From assembly GCF_027941775.1 (NCBI RefSeq), contig NZ_CP115917.1:2585001-2649000 (forward strand): a DNA stretch of 64,000 bases, read 5' to 3'. The notes beneath the pieces were generated by a model. It was not told where the DNA came from. It did no database searches and was given only the letters and a program-made list of their open reading frames with translations. The stretch is from Tenacibaculum pacificus (GTDB lineage: Bacteria; Bacteroidota; Bacteroidia; Flavobacteriales; Flavobacteriaceae). Positions 56,001-64,000 of this stretch are shown here, one piece after another. Positions within the stretch are counted from its first letter, which is position 1, and each line of letters begins with the position of its first letter. Made by a program: the position numbers and the translations under genes.

Positions 56001-57119
56001 ATGAAACAAAATAAAATAAATGTTATTCTTACAGGTTGTACAGGAACACTAGGTTCACAGGTTTTTTATGAATTATTACAACAAGATAACATCAAACATA
56101 TATATCTTCCTGTAAGAGAAAAAAACGGTAAATCAGCATTAGATAGAGTTCAAAAAATATTAAATAGTGATGCTTCTCCATCATTTATTACTGAAAATAA
56201 AAAGTTAATCGCTCAAAAAATTAGAGCTTTAGATATGGTTTCGTTTTTTAAACCTGAAACTTTTTTATCTAAAAATGAAACCAATTTTTTTATTCATTCA
56301 GCAGGAAGTGTAAATTTAACCACCGATAAATCGCAACGCGATGTTGTTTTTAATGGTGTTTATGAATTTACAAAAGAGGTATTTAATACATTTTCATCTT
56401 TCATTACAAAGTTCACTTATATAAGTACGGCGTTTAGTATCGGTAATATTGGCGGATTAATTGATAATGATTATCACGCTAAAAAAAAGCCTAAATACCG
56501 CAACTTTTACGAAGAAGCAAAGCACACAACCGAAAAATTTTTATTAAAAAAAGGACAAGAAAATAAGGTTTCCATACAAATATTAAGACCTAGTGTTTTA
56601 GGCGGAAATATTTTTAATAAATCGCCTTATTTTATTTCAAATTACATGGTTTATTATCTTTTAGGAAATTTTTTTTATAAAAATCCGCTTGCTAATAATC
56701 CTATTCGAATTACCACCAATTTTAAAACAGGTTTAAATATTATTCCTGTCGATTATGTCGCAAAAATAATAGCAACGGTATATCAACAAAAAATAGAACA
56801 ACTTAATATTGTGCATTCTAAAAGCACAAATATTGTTACAGGAATGAAACGAATTTTAAAAACAGTAGATTTTAATAATTTTACTTTTTTAAATTCGTCA
56901 ACAGGTGGTTCATTATTAAAAAGTAAAAACAGATTAGAAAACATTTATTACAAAACTATTGGATTGCATTTAAACCAATATTTAATTTCTGATCCTTACG
57001 AATATGATACTAATTTATTAGAATCAATTTTACCGATACCAAAATATAATACCGAAGATTATTTAGAAAATACCATTAGTTATGCGAAATCTAAAGATTT
57101 TAAAGGCGAAGATTGGTAA
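56001..57119 (+). CDS. NAD(P)-binding SDR, acyl/thioester reductase-like
   Basis: A 372-residue extended short-chain dehydrogenase of the NAD_binding_4 (male sterility, fatty acyl reductase) type. The nucleotide loop is TGCTGTLGSQVFYELL at 11-26, the catalytic Ser is in YISTAFSIGN near 142, and the catalytic pair is Tyr170-x3-Lys174 in NFYEEAKHTTEKF. Relatives reduce or epimerise acyl or sugar-bound substrates. It stands alone and is closed by a terminator that directly precedes a hairpin repeat. Confidence 0.82.
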   Translation: MKQNKINVILTGCTGTLGSQVFYELLQQDNIKHIYLPVREKNGKSALDRVQKILNSDASPSFITENKKLIAQKIRALDMVSFFKPETFLSKNETNFFIHSAGSVNLTTDKSQRDVVFNGVYEFTKEVFNTFSSFITKFTYISTAFSIGNIGGLIDNDYHAKKKPKYRNFYEEAKHTTEKFLLKKGQENKVSIQILRPSVLGGNIFNKSPYFISNYMVYYLLGNFFYKNPLANNPIRITTNFKTGLNIIPVDYVAKIIATVYQQKIEQLNIVHSKSTNIVTGMKRILKTVDFNNFTFLNSSTGGSLLKSKNRLENIYYKTIGLHLNQYLISDPYEYDTNLLESILPIPKYNTEDYLENTISYAKSKDFKGEDW

Positions 57120-57144
57120 AATTTAATTTTTTATCAAAAAAAAG

Positions 57145-57187
57145 AAACACCTATTATAATTTATAAATTACGATAGGTGTTTTTTTT
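57145..57187 (+). terminator. Terminator after the SDR gene
   Basis: A stem AAACACCTAT / ATAGGTGTTT with a 19-base AT-rich loop and a T run. It ends exactly where hairpin repeat copy C starts. Confidence 0.72.
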
Positions 57188-57272
57188 GAAGCAATTTCCT
57201 GCTTTCCGCACTCGCTTTTTTTTGAAGAAAAATCAAAAAAAGAGCTCAAACAAATGCTTCAATCAGGGCTAG
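57188..57272 (+). repeat. Dispersed hairpin repeat, copy C
   Basis: Same orientation as copy A with few changes (TTTCCTGC for TTTCCCGC and ATCAGGGC for ATCGGGGC). It lies between the SDR terminator and the HopJ gene, in a convergent gap. Confidence 0.85.
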
Positions 57273-57308
57273 TAATTTTTACTAATTTTGATAATTTATA
57301 TTTAAAAA

Positions 57309-57656
57309 TTATACTTTTTCGCTTAAAGTTTCATTTTCAAAAGAAAGTCCTTCGAAACCAGTATTCATAAAATTTCTAATATTCTGATGGTCGGTAGCTG
57401 TTGGATTTTCTAAAACATCAATAAAATAATATTGTGCAAAACAAGCCAATGCTTCTTCTTTGCTTAATTCTTGTTTTACAGCAAAAGAAAGCACTTTACA
57501 CGAACCTAAATTTTGAGTACTCGCATTTTCTAAATCTCCATTTTTAAATGCTGATGGGGTAAAATTGTAGTTTTCTTCAATAACACTAATCGTATCTGAA
57601 AATTGAATATTTTTAGGTGTATTCTTTAAAGTATTTTTAAATTCTTGTAATGTCAT
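57309..57656 (-). CDS. HopJ type III effector family protein
   Basis: A 115-residue acidic protein of the HopJ family (PF08888 type): FSDTISVIEENYNFTPSAFK at the start, NLGSCKVLSFAVKQELSKEE and ALACFAQYYFIDVLENP in the middle, then TATDHQNIRNFM at the end. The family is named after a Pseudomonas effector, but it is widespread in free-living marine bacteria without type III secretion, so an effector role is not implied here. Transcribed alone toward the hairpin repeat. Confidence 0.88.
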   Translation of the reverse strand: MTLQEFKNTLKNTPKNIQFSDTISVIEENYNFTPSAFKNGDLENASTQNLGSCKVLSFAVKQELSKEEALACFAQYYFIDVLENPTATDHQNIRNFMNTGFEGLSFENETLSEKV

Positions 57657-58097
57657 AATTATATTTTTATTCTGATAAATAAATTGTTTACCTGTTTTAT
57701 AAAATTCTTTTTTCCTGTAAAAAACATAGTTTGTCCTAAAATCAGATTAGTAAAAACCTTGTTAGCCCTTTATTTCATTAAGCATTTCAGTGTTATTGTT
57801 TTCATCATTTTAGGACAAAAAAATTATTTCATAAAACTGTCCTATAATAAAATCACCTATTCAGCTTATAATTAGCGTTTTACAGTTTTTCCTTTTTTAA
57901 AAAAACACAAACAAAAAACCTAATAAACTAACTAACTAACAGTGTTTTACACTTAAAAAACAACATTATTTAGTGTCCTATTTTAAACTGAGTCGGTACA
58001 ATAATTTTACCCAAAGATAAACAAAGTCAGTTTACATAATAGAAAACTCCTTACATGGGTTCAATATTAAAGTAATACTCATTTTTAAAGAAAAATT
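57657..58097. other. 440-base gap with repeated TGTCCTA words
   Basis: No convincing gene. TTTGTCCTAAAAT at 57730-57742 and its exact inverse at 57807-57819 form a 13-base inverted repeat. TGTCCTA occurs again at 57838-57844 and 57974-57980. A further 8-base inverted pair TAAACTGA / TCAGTTTA stands at 57984-57991 and 58027-58034. Short frames here have no coding character. The tract may be a decayed insertion or a dense protein-binding region. Confidence 0.45.
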
Positions 58098-58292
58098 ATG
58101 TATTCATATTTAAAAGCAAGTACAATGTTAAATTTTCTAATCATATTAATATTTCCTAAATTATTGAAATTTTTAAATGCTTGGTTCTTAAAAAAATTAT
58201 TTCCAGAAATGACAATTGACGATTTAATTAAATACGAAAAAGAGGCTAAACCAATGATATTTAAAAATAGGAAAAACATGGGTTTAAACTAA
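58098..58292 (+). CDS. Possible small protein, doubtful
   Basis: A 64-residue frame with an ATG preceded by an A-rich leader. The first half is hydrophobic (MLNFLIILIFPKLLKFLNAWF) and the second half is polar and charged (IDDLIKYEKEAKPMIFKNRK). It could be a small membrane-associated protein or a remnant of the surrounding decayed tract. I do not recognise it; a frame of similar length on the opposite strand is even less likely to be real. Confidence 0.3.
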   Translation: MYSYLKASTMLNFLIILIFPKLLKFLNAWFLKKLFPEMTIDDLIKYEKEAKPMIFKNRKNMGLN

Positions 58293-58327
58293 ATAATAGT
58301 AATTTTTTACATACTAACAATTATCGT

Positions 58328-58335
58328 TAGATTTG
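58328..58335 (+). promoter_or_regulatory. Candidate -7 box (TAGATTTG) of aspS
   Basis: TAGATTTG fits TAnnTTTG and lies 19 bases before the ATG of aspS. Confidence 0.45.
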
Positions 58336-58354
58336 CATATCTAAAATTCTAGAA

Positions 58355-60110
58355 ATGTACAGAACGCATACTTGTGGCGAATTAACAGCCTCGCATATTA
58401 ATACTGAAGTAACCCTTTCTGGTTGGGTACAAAAATCACGTGATAAAGGTTTTATGATTTGGGTCGATTTACGAGATCGTTACGGAATTACGCAATTGAT
58501 TTTTGATGAAGAGCGTACTTCTAAAGATTTAATCGAACAAGCAAAAACCTTAGGACGTGAATTTGTAATTCAAGTTACAGGTACTGTTATTGAAAGAGAA
58601 TCTAAAAATAAAAATATCGCTACTGGTGAAGTTGAAGTATTGGTTACTAAATTAGAAATTTTAAACCAAGCAAAAACGCCACCTTTTACTATTGAAGATA
58701 AAACAGATGGTGGTGAAGATATCAGAATGAAATATCGTTATTTAGATATTCGTCGTAATCCTGTAAAAGATAGTTTGATTTTCAGATCAAAAGTATCTAT
58801 GGAAGTACGTAAATATTTATCTGACCAAGAATTTATAGAAGTTGAAACACCTTATTTAATCAAGTCAACTCCTGAAGGAGCGCGTGATTTCTTAGTGCCT
58901 TCAAGAATGAACGCAGGGCAATTTTATGCCTTACCACAATCGCCTCAAACCTTCAAACAACTATTAATGGTTGGTGGAATGGATAAATACTTTCAAATTG
59001 TAAAGTGTTTTAGAGATGAAGATTTACGTGCCGACCGTCAGCCAGAATTTACACAAATTGACTGTGAAATGGCTTTTGTTGAACAAGAAGATATTTTAAA
59101 TATTTTTGAAGGATTAACTCGTCATTTATTAAAGGAAATCAACAATGTTTCTGTGGATAAATTCCCAAGAATGTTGTACGATGACGCAATGCGTTTATAC
59201 GGAAATGATAAACCTGATATCCGTTTTGGAATGGAATTTGGCGAATTAAACGCAGTAACACAACATAAAGATTTTGGCGTTTTTAATAGTGCTGAATTAG
59301 TGGTTGGTTTCGCTGTTCCTGGAGGAAATAAATTCACAAGAAAAGAAATAGACAATATTATTAAATGGGTAAAACGTCCTCAAGTTGGCGCTTTAGGAAT
59401 GATTTATTCTCGTATAAACGAAGATGGAACATTCAAATCTTCTGTAGATAAATTTTACGATCAAGAAGACTTAGCGAAATGGGCAGAGATTACAGGTGCA
59501 AAAGCTGGTGATTTAGTGTGTGTTTTATCTGGAGATACAAATAAAGTAAGAGCTCAATTATCGGCTTTAAGAATGGAATTAGCAGAACGCTTAGGTTTAA
59601 GAGATCCTAAAGTATTTGCTCCGTTATGGGTTATTGATTTCCCATTATTAGAATTAGACGAAGAAACTGGGCATTATCATGCAATGCACCACCCGTTTAC
59701 ATCGCCAAAACCAGGACAATTAGAGTTATTAGATACAGACCCTGGAGCAGTTAAAGCAAATGCTTATGATTTAGTATTAAACGGAAATGAAATCGGTGGA
59801 GGTTCTATCAGAATTCACTGACAAAGAAACACAAGCTATCATGTTTAAACATTTAGGATTTACCGAAGAAGAAGCAAAAGAGCAGTTCGGTTTCTTAATG
59901 GATGCTTTTGAATATGGCGCACCACCACACGGAGGTTTAGCTTTCGGGTTAGATAGATTGGTTGCTATTTTAGGCGGACAAGAAACAATTCGTGATTTTA
60001 TCGCTTTCCCTAAAAACAATTCAGGACGTGATGTAATGATTGATGCTCCTGCTGCTTTAAATGATGCACAATTATCAGAATTAAGTATTAAATTAGATTT
60101 GAAAGAGTAA
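58355..60110 (+). pseudogene. aspS: Aspartyl-tRNA synthetase, frameshifted
   Basis: About 584 codons in two frames. The first (58355-59821) runs from [19 protein letters not shown] through the OB-fold anticodon domain, motif 1 and motif 2 ([18 protein letters not shown]) to [14 protein letters not shown] and then a TGA. The second (to 60110) continues [14 protein letters not shown] and has motif 3 ([16 protein letters not shown]). An extra T at 59819 (CAC-T-GAC) explains the break. AspRS is normally essential, so the cell must make a full-length product or hold another copy. An assembly error is the likeliest reason. Both halves are fully conserved. Confidence 0.9.
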
Positions 60111-60129
60111 TCTTTTTTAAAATATATTA

Positions 60130-60164
60130 TAAAATCCCGTGCTTTTTAAGTGCGGGATTTTTTG
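60130..60164 (+). terminator. Terminator after aspS
   Basis: A stem AATCCCG / CGGGATT extended by partial pairs, followed by T6. Confidence 0.78.
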
Positions 60165-60262
60165 TTTGATTTAAGCTTATAACTTAATCGAAATTAACAT
60201 TTTAAAATCAATGAAATTTATTTAGATTAATTATATTCGTATTCAAAATTAAATAAAAAAAT

Positions 60263-60520
60263 ATGGAAAAAATTGAAAATGTATTAGAGAAACAAAACAA
60301 ATTCTGGGTATTTATTATTGGTATCGTTTTAATTATTGGAGGAATATATTTCTTTTTTGATATGAAAACAACAGAAGAAGCTGGGTTACCCGTAAGAATG
60401 AAAAAAATATTTCAAATAGTCTATGATTTTGGCGGAAAATATGCAATTCTTGCAATTTTTGAGGGCTTAGGGCTTTTTGCATTAATTTCAGGAATACAAC
60501 AATTAAGAAATAAACTATAA
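60263..60520 (+). CDS. Small two-helix membrane protein
   Basis: An 85-residue protein with membrane helices at about 14-31 (WVFIIGIVLIIGGIYFFF) and 57-75 (YAILAIFEGLGLFALISGI) and a charged loop between them. The start ATG is preceded by an A-rich tract. It stands 4 bases before the DUF1266 gene, so both are probably one unit. No family was recognised. Confidence 0.65.
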   Translation: MEKIENVLEKQNKFWVFIIGIVLIIGGIYFFFDMKTTEEAGLPVRMKKIFQIVYDFGGKYAILAIFEGLGLFALISGIQQLRNKL

Positions 60521-60524
60521 TAAT

Positions 60525-61244
60525 ATGAATCAAAATACATACTACATAATAGGCGCAATTGCAGTAGTTTTTACAATATATATAATTTTTGTAATCACTT
60601 ATGCGAGTAAAAGAAAGAAAAAACAATTAGAAAAATTTAATAATCTTAAACCTTTAAACAAAAGCGAAAAAAATGCATTAGTCTTTGGAGCAATACTTTC
60701 TTACCACAGAGGTGAAGATATATTAGAAATTAAACCTAAAGATTCAATTGACACCTATAAAAATGGATTAAGAGATTCTTGGGAAATATCAAATAAAGAA
60801 GAAGCTATTGAAACAATTAGTGCTTTAATTTCACTTGAAAGAAGTCAAGAATTTGATAAGTATTTATTAAATCCTTCGGATGATTTAACCAAAATAGAAA
60901 AGAAAATAGCAAAAGGCTTAAAGCTAGAACTAGAAGAAATACAGCAAGTAAAATCAACTTTTGCTTGGGATACTTGTAGAGCAATATCATTAACAAAATG
61001 GTGTTTTTGGTGTGATTATTTAACAGAAAAAGAATGTTGGAACTTTATTAATCAAGTGGTTAATACAGCACAAAACCTAGGCTCAAATTGGAAAGATTAT
61101 ACCATTTCATTTTTATTAGGAAGAACTATGCAAGGTTTTGATTTAGAAGATGTAATTATAGAATCTGAACAACTTTTAAGTGGTAAAAATTTACTTGGAG
61201 AAAAAGAGTTTTTAAGTGTTTACTCAAAATTTTTATACAAGTAA
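60525..61244 (+). CDS. DUF1266 domain membrane-anchored protein
   Basis: A 239-residue protein with one N-terminal membrane helix (YIIGAIAVVFTIYIIFVITYA) and a cytoplasmic part that fits DUF1266: SAISLER-like stretch ISALISLERSQEFDKY, AWDTCRAISLTKWCFWCDYL with the family's A-x-D-x-x-R and W blocks, and YTISFLLGRTMQGFDLE at the end. DUF1266 proteins are found in many bacteria with no proven role. It is followed by a terminator. Confidence 0.82.
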   Translation: MNQNTYYIIGAIAVVFTIYIIFVITYASKRKKKQLEKFNNLKPLNKSEKNALVFGAILSYHRGEDILEIKPKDSIDTYKNGLRDSWEISNKEEAIETISALISLERSQEFDKYLLNPSDDLTKIEKKIAKGLKLELEEIQQVKSTFAWDTCRAISLTKWCFWCDYLTEKECWNFINQVVNTAQNLGSNWKDYTISFLLGRTMQGFDLEDVIIESEQLLSGKNLLGEKEFLSVYSKFLYK

Positions 61245-61276
61245 TAACACTTTACAATACATCAGAAGCAAACATT

Positions 61277-61312
61277 AAAAATCTCGTGCTAATTTTAGCA
61301 CGAGATTTTTTG
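61277..61312 (+). terminator. Terminator after the DUF1266 gene
   Basis: A stem AAATCTCGTGCTA / TAGCACGAGATTT followed by T6. Confidence 0.88.
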
Positions 61313-61346
61313 TTACTTTTATCTTATAAAAAAACCTACAAAATAA

Positions 61347-62231
61347 ATGAACGACAAACTACATAATCAAATTATAGATAATTACGATACGTTAAAATAT
61401 GCCTTATTAAAAGCACAAACTTTTGATGAATCTCATTTTGGTTTTCCTGAAATTTATTATAAAATAATGGAAACCGATGCGCAAAGAGTCAACGCATTTA
61501 AAAAAGCTTTTGAGCTAAATAATAACTTTAAAGATGCCGTAGTTTGTGAAATTGGCGTTGGTACTTTACCGCTAACAAAATTATATATGCCACACGTTAA
61601 AAAGGCGTATTTAATTGAAAACAATCCTGATTTAATTCCTTTTATCAACAAAGAAATTGAAAAATATGATTGGAAAGACAAAGTAGAAGTTATTTATGCC
61701 AATGCACTTACCGTCAATTTACCCGAAAAAGTTGACCATGTTATTGGTGAATTAATGAGTATTTATTGTGCTAATGAATTTCAGGTGCAAATTTTTCAAC
61801 ATATGCGTCAGTTTTTAAAACCTGATGGTAAATTATTCCCAAATAGAATTGTGAATTTTGCAAGATTATGCGAGGCTGAAATAGATGAAAATGTACAACA
61901 TTATCCTGTAATGTTTACAAGACATCAGCCGATGTTTTTATCACAACAATTTTTAGCAAATGAAATTGAATTATTAAAAGAAAAAAAAGAAGGTGTAAAT
62001 TTAAGTTTTTCAGTTCCTGCTTTATTTTCAGGTACAATTAATGCCTTATATTTAGAATCGTATGTAGAAGTTACACCTGGTGCTAATTTTACAGGAACAG
62101 ATAGTTTAATGCCTCCTACCGTTTTAAAAACCACCAATACTTTAGCCGTTAAAGCAGGTGATTTAATACACATCGATTTTAGTTTTAAATACGGTGATTC
62201 TCTTGATAAAATTAGCTGTATGCTTTCTTAA
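61347..62231 (+). CDS. PRMT-like SAM-dependent methyltransferase
   Basis: A 294-residue methyltransferase. The SAM loop is VVCEIGVGTLPLTKLYMPHV (Glu68-x-Gly70-x-Gly72), followed by AYLIENNPDLIPFI as the acidic second motif, then VDHVIGELMSIYC, which has the Glu of the PRMT double-E loop, and a beta-barrel C-terminal part (FTGTDSLMPPTVLKT). The arrangement is close to protein arginine methyltransferases, but bacterial substrates are unknown. It converges on the oxygenase gene with 21 bases between stops. Confidence 0.82.
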   Translation: MNDKLHNQIIDNYDTLKYALLKAQTFDESHFGFPEIYYKIMETDAQRVNAFKKAFELNNNFKDAVVCEIGVGTLPLTKLYMPHVKKAYLIENNPDLIPFINKEIEKYDWKDKVEVIYANALTVNLPEKVDHVIGELMSIYCANEFQVQIFQHMRQFLKPDGKLFPNRIVNFARLCEAEIDENVQHYPVMFTRHQPMFLSQQFLANEIELLKEKKEGVNLSFSVPALFSGTINALYLESYVEVTPGANFTGTDSLMPPTVLKTTNTLAVKAGDLIHIDFSFKYGDSLDKISCMLS

Positions 62232-62252
62232 TTTTTTAGTAAATATTATTTA

Positions 62253-63173
62253 TTAAGATACTATTTCAATATCAAAACCAATAATATCTCTAACGCCTTT
62301 TTCAGCTAAATTTATCGGCTGAATAGGCGTTACATAATGCCATAAATCAGTTCCGAATTCTTTTTCTTCGCCAGTATCTGCTTGAAAAGCAAATTCTCCA
62401 GCTTCTAAAATCGTATTAAAAACAAGTTCTTTTTTTTCTGAAATAGCTTCAAAAATTTGAGTTTCTCCACCTAAAATATTCGTTCTATTGATAACCAAAG
62501 CAGAAAGAATATATTTTGCACCATCTTCATGAACACCTTCTGGAGAGTTTTCTCCTTTTATCTGAACATCAGAAATTGTGCGCATAAAATGACTCGTAAC
62601 TTTTATCTTTTGAGTAGTTGGATGAATTTCACTTATCAAAAGAAATACTTGTTTTAAAAGGCTTTTAAATAATTCATTTTCTACGGATGCTTTTGATGCT
62701 TGTTTAAAAACACGTTTCCAAACTCTAAAATCGGATACATCTTGTTTAAATGATTTTGCTTCAATACGTTTTACACCTAAATTATCTCTTTGTTTTTCTG
62801 ATGATTTCTCAACTGTAAAAGAAGAAATATTTCGTTGTCTTGTAATTTTAGAAAGGATTAAAAATTCTTTCTTTTGATTTTCTGATAATTTATCAATCCA
62901 AGGATTTAAAACATTTTTTGATAAATTTCCTTCAAAATAATCTTGATGTATTTTTTCTAAAGAAACTATATCCTCTATAAAAACCGACTTTAAAAATGCA
63001 ATTTGATTATTTTTAACCAAATACACATCATCCATTAAATCAGTATCAAAAAAAAGTTTAAAAGATGCTATAAAATCGGCTTTATTAATGGCTAAATCAG
63101 TTAACGAACCAATACGAATTGGCGCTTTTATAGTACGTTTTAATTGTTCGGATATCTCTTTTTCAGTAATCAT
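62253..63173 (-). CDS. 2-oxoglutarate/Fe(II) dioxygenase family protein
   Basis: A 306-residue protein. The C-terminal half has the iron triad of the 2OG-Fe_Oxy_2 type: His215 and Asp217 in GVHEDGAKYILSALVINR, His279 in LWHYVTPIQP, and Arg295 in GVRDIIGFD for the co-substrate. The N-terminal 140 residues are helical and have no known domain (KSVFIEDIVSLEKIHQDYF). It is translationally coupled to the AAA ATPase upstream (2 bases between them). The hydroxylated substrate is not predictable. Confidence 0.82.
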   Translation of the reverse strand: MITEKEISEQLKRTIKAPIRIGSLTDLAINKADFIASFKLFFDTDLMDDVYLVKNNQIAFLKSVFIEDIVSLEKIHQDYFEGNLSKNVLNPWIDKLSENQKKEFLILSKITRQRNISSFTVEKSSEKQRDNLGVKRIEAKSFKQDVSDFRVWKRVFKQASKASVENELFKSLLKQVFLLISEIHPTTQKIKVTSHFMRTISDVQIKGENSPEGVHEDGAKYILSALVINRTNILGGETQIFEAISEKKELVFNTILEAGEFAFQADTGEEKEFGTDLWHYVTPIQPINLAEKGVRDIIGFDIEIVS

Positions 63174-63175
63174 TT

Positions 63176-64000
63176 TTATAATACTTCTTCGGCTTCTTGA
63201 AACATCAAATATTTTTCCACTGTTTTATTTACTGGCGGTATATCTTGTTCAACAATGGTGATTAATAATTCTTTTGTTATGGGAGCAATTGCAATAATTC
63301 TGTTTGCTTGATATTCAATTATTTTTTCAAAAAGATTTCTTGCTACACGAGCATTTCCAAAATTTTTATCCTTTTTTTCGTAGAGTTTTTCAAAGATAAA
63401 TAAGAGTTTTTCTTTAGCATCAGTAGCTAAAACAAAATCGTTCTTTTTACAAAAAAGTTCAAAAATAGCGACCAATTCTGTCGGTTTATAATGATCAAAA
63501 GTAAAATACCTATTAAAACGAGATTGTAACCCTGGGTTTGAATTGATAAAACTTTTCATTTCATCTGGATATCCAGCTACAATAACCACCAATTCTTTTC
63601 TGTGGTCTTCCATTTTTTTCAGTAATACTTCAATAGCTTCATTTCCAAAATCTTTTTTAGCATCTTTTGCCAAGGCATATGCTTCATCAATAAATAAAAC
63701 ACCATTTAACGAAGCGGTTACAATTTCTTCAACTTTTAAAGCCGTTTGTCCAACATAACCCGCAACCATTCCACTTCTGTCAGTTTCTATTAAATGTCCT
63801 TTTTCTAAGTATCCTAAATGTTTGTATATTTTAGAAATTAAACGTGCTACCGTAGTTTTCCCTGTACCTGGAGGTCCCATAAAAACAGAATGCAACGAAT
63901 TATTTACACTTTTTAATCCTTCGGATTCTCGTAATTTTTGAACCTTTAAAAAATTCGATAATTCAGAGATTGCACCTTTAATATTGTCCAATCCTACCAA
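63176..64000 (-). CDS. CbxX/CfxQ-type AAA+ ATPase, 5' end outside window
   Basis: The gene runs off the end of the window; the visible 274 residues begin inside the protein (VGLDNIKGAISELSNFLKVQ). Walker A is GPPGTGKTT at visible residues 42-50, Walker B LFIDEAYAL near 102-110, and the arginine finger region LQSRFNRYFTFDHY near 175. The segment SGMVAGYVGQTA is characteristic of the CbxX/CfxQ, SpoVK and EccA family, in contrast to FtsH-like AAA proteins. It directly precedes the 2OG dioxygenase, which suggests a common pathway. Confidence 0.87.
   Translation of the reverse strand: MVGLDNIKGAISELSNFLKVQKLRESEGLKSVNNSLHSVFMGPPGTGKTTVARLISKIYKHLGYLEKGHLIETDRSGMVAGYVGQTALKVEEIVTASLNGVLFIDEAYALAKDAKKDFGNEAIEVLLKKMEDHRKELVVIVAGYPDEMKSFINSNPGLQSRFNRYFTFDHYKPTELVAIFELFCKKNDFVLATDAKEKLLFIFEKLYEKKDKNFGNARVARNLFEKIIEYQANRIIAIAPITKELLITIVEQDIPPVNKTVEKYLMFQEAEEVL

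Noticed and set aside
57309..57656. Type III secretion effector
   Set aside because: The HopJ family name is historical; no secretion apparatus genes are near and the family is common in free-living marine bacteria.
57684..57875. Small plus-strand frame in the TGTCCTA tract
   Set aside because: Phe/Ile/Lys-rich translation typical of AT-rich noncoding DNA; it crosses the inverted repeat.
58085..58279. Minus-strand frame opposite the small 58098 frame
   Set aside because: Composition resembles chance and it is fully antisense to another weak frame.

Overview
The window is strongly AT-rich chromosomal DNA of a member of the Flavobacteriaceae (Bacteroidota). This rests on the gene families present (moxR-DUF58-BatABCDE, IPExxxVDY protein, DUF4270 lipoprotein, panC-panD-membrane protein-radA, single-domain GT5 'glycogen synthase', flavobacterial arsenosugar operon), on the -7 type promoter boxes TAnnTTTG that precede several genes, on the lack of Shine-Dalgarno sequences and on A-rich translation starts. 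A marine genus close to Tenacibaculum or Polaribacter is my inference, not a proof. No prophage, intact insertion sequence, rRNA operon or CRISPR array was seen; most of the window is core genome.

Layout. 1-7591: moxR (3' end), DUF58, a short BatD-like protein and BatA-E (aerotolerance operon). 7657-10336: small secreted protein, SulP anion transporter and beta-carbonic anhydrase, probably a bicarbonate module. 10401-20878: CvpA, a broken thioredoxin-like lipid/thiol protein, YraN, LD-carboxypeptidase, metG, tex (frameshifted), YitT, a short SSB and a zinc-ribbon protein. 20939-26547: pyk, IPExxxVDY protein, rnc-fabF-acpP, and divergently purN-rnhA. 26597-29544: YwqK-like protein, DUF1304, MscS, TsaB. 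29638-36193 (minus): tolC-like gene and a cytochrome oxidase assembly cluster (ctaB, two subunit III, subunit IV, a Cys-less SCO-like protein, SCO1, DUF420). 36372-36733: tRNA-Gly and two tRNA-Leu(UAA). 36851-38151: Crp/Fnr regulator, DoxX and tautomerase with a perfect CRP-type palindrome between them.

38547-43853 is the most distinctive block: DUF547, AhpD-like protein, the radical SAM enzyme ArsS, rhodanese, a TIGR04282-type transferase, purine nucleoside phosphorylase and ArsM. Together these form an arsenosugar biosynthesis operon: ArsM methylates arsenic, ArsS joins it to the 5'-deoxyadenosyl group, the phosphorylase can remove adenine and the transferase can build the glycoside. 43986-55921: Bor lipoprotein, radA, membrane protein, panD, panC (frameshifted), GT5 protein, DUF4270, glmS, gdhA, pheS. 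56001-64000: acyl reductase-like SDR, HopJ family protein, aspS (frameshifted), DUF1266 protein, PRMT-like methyltransferase, 2-oxoglutarate/Fe oxygenase and a CbxX-type AAA ATPase cut by the window edge.

The structures that genes do not explain are: four copies of a roughly 85-100 bp dispersed hairpin element (three near-identical, one diverged), a 181 bp MITE-like element, a 440 bp tract with repeated TGTCCTA words, and five single-base frameshifts in otherwise well-conserved genes. Two of the five (aspS and panC) break at the same heptamer CACTGAC, and two others (tex and rnhA) break in A-tracts.
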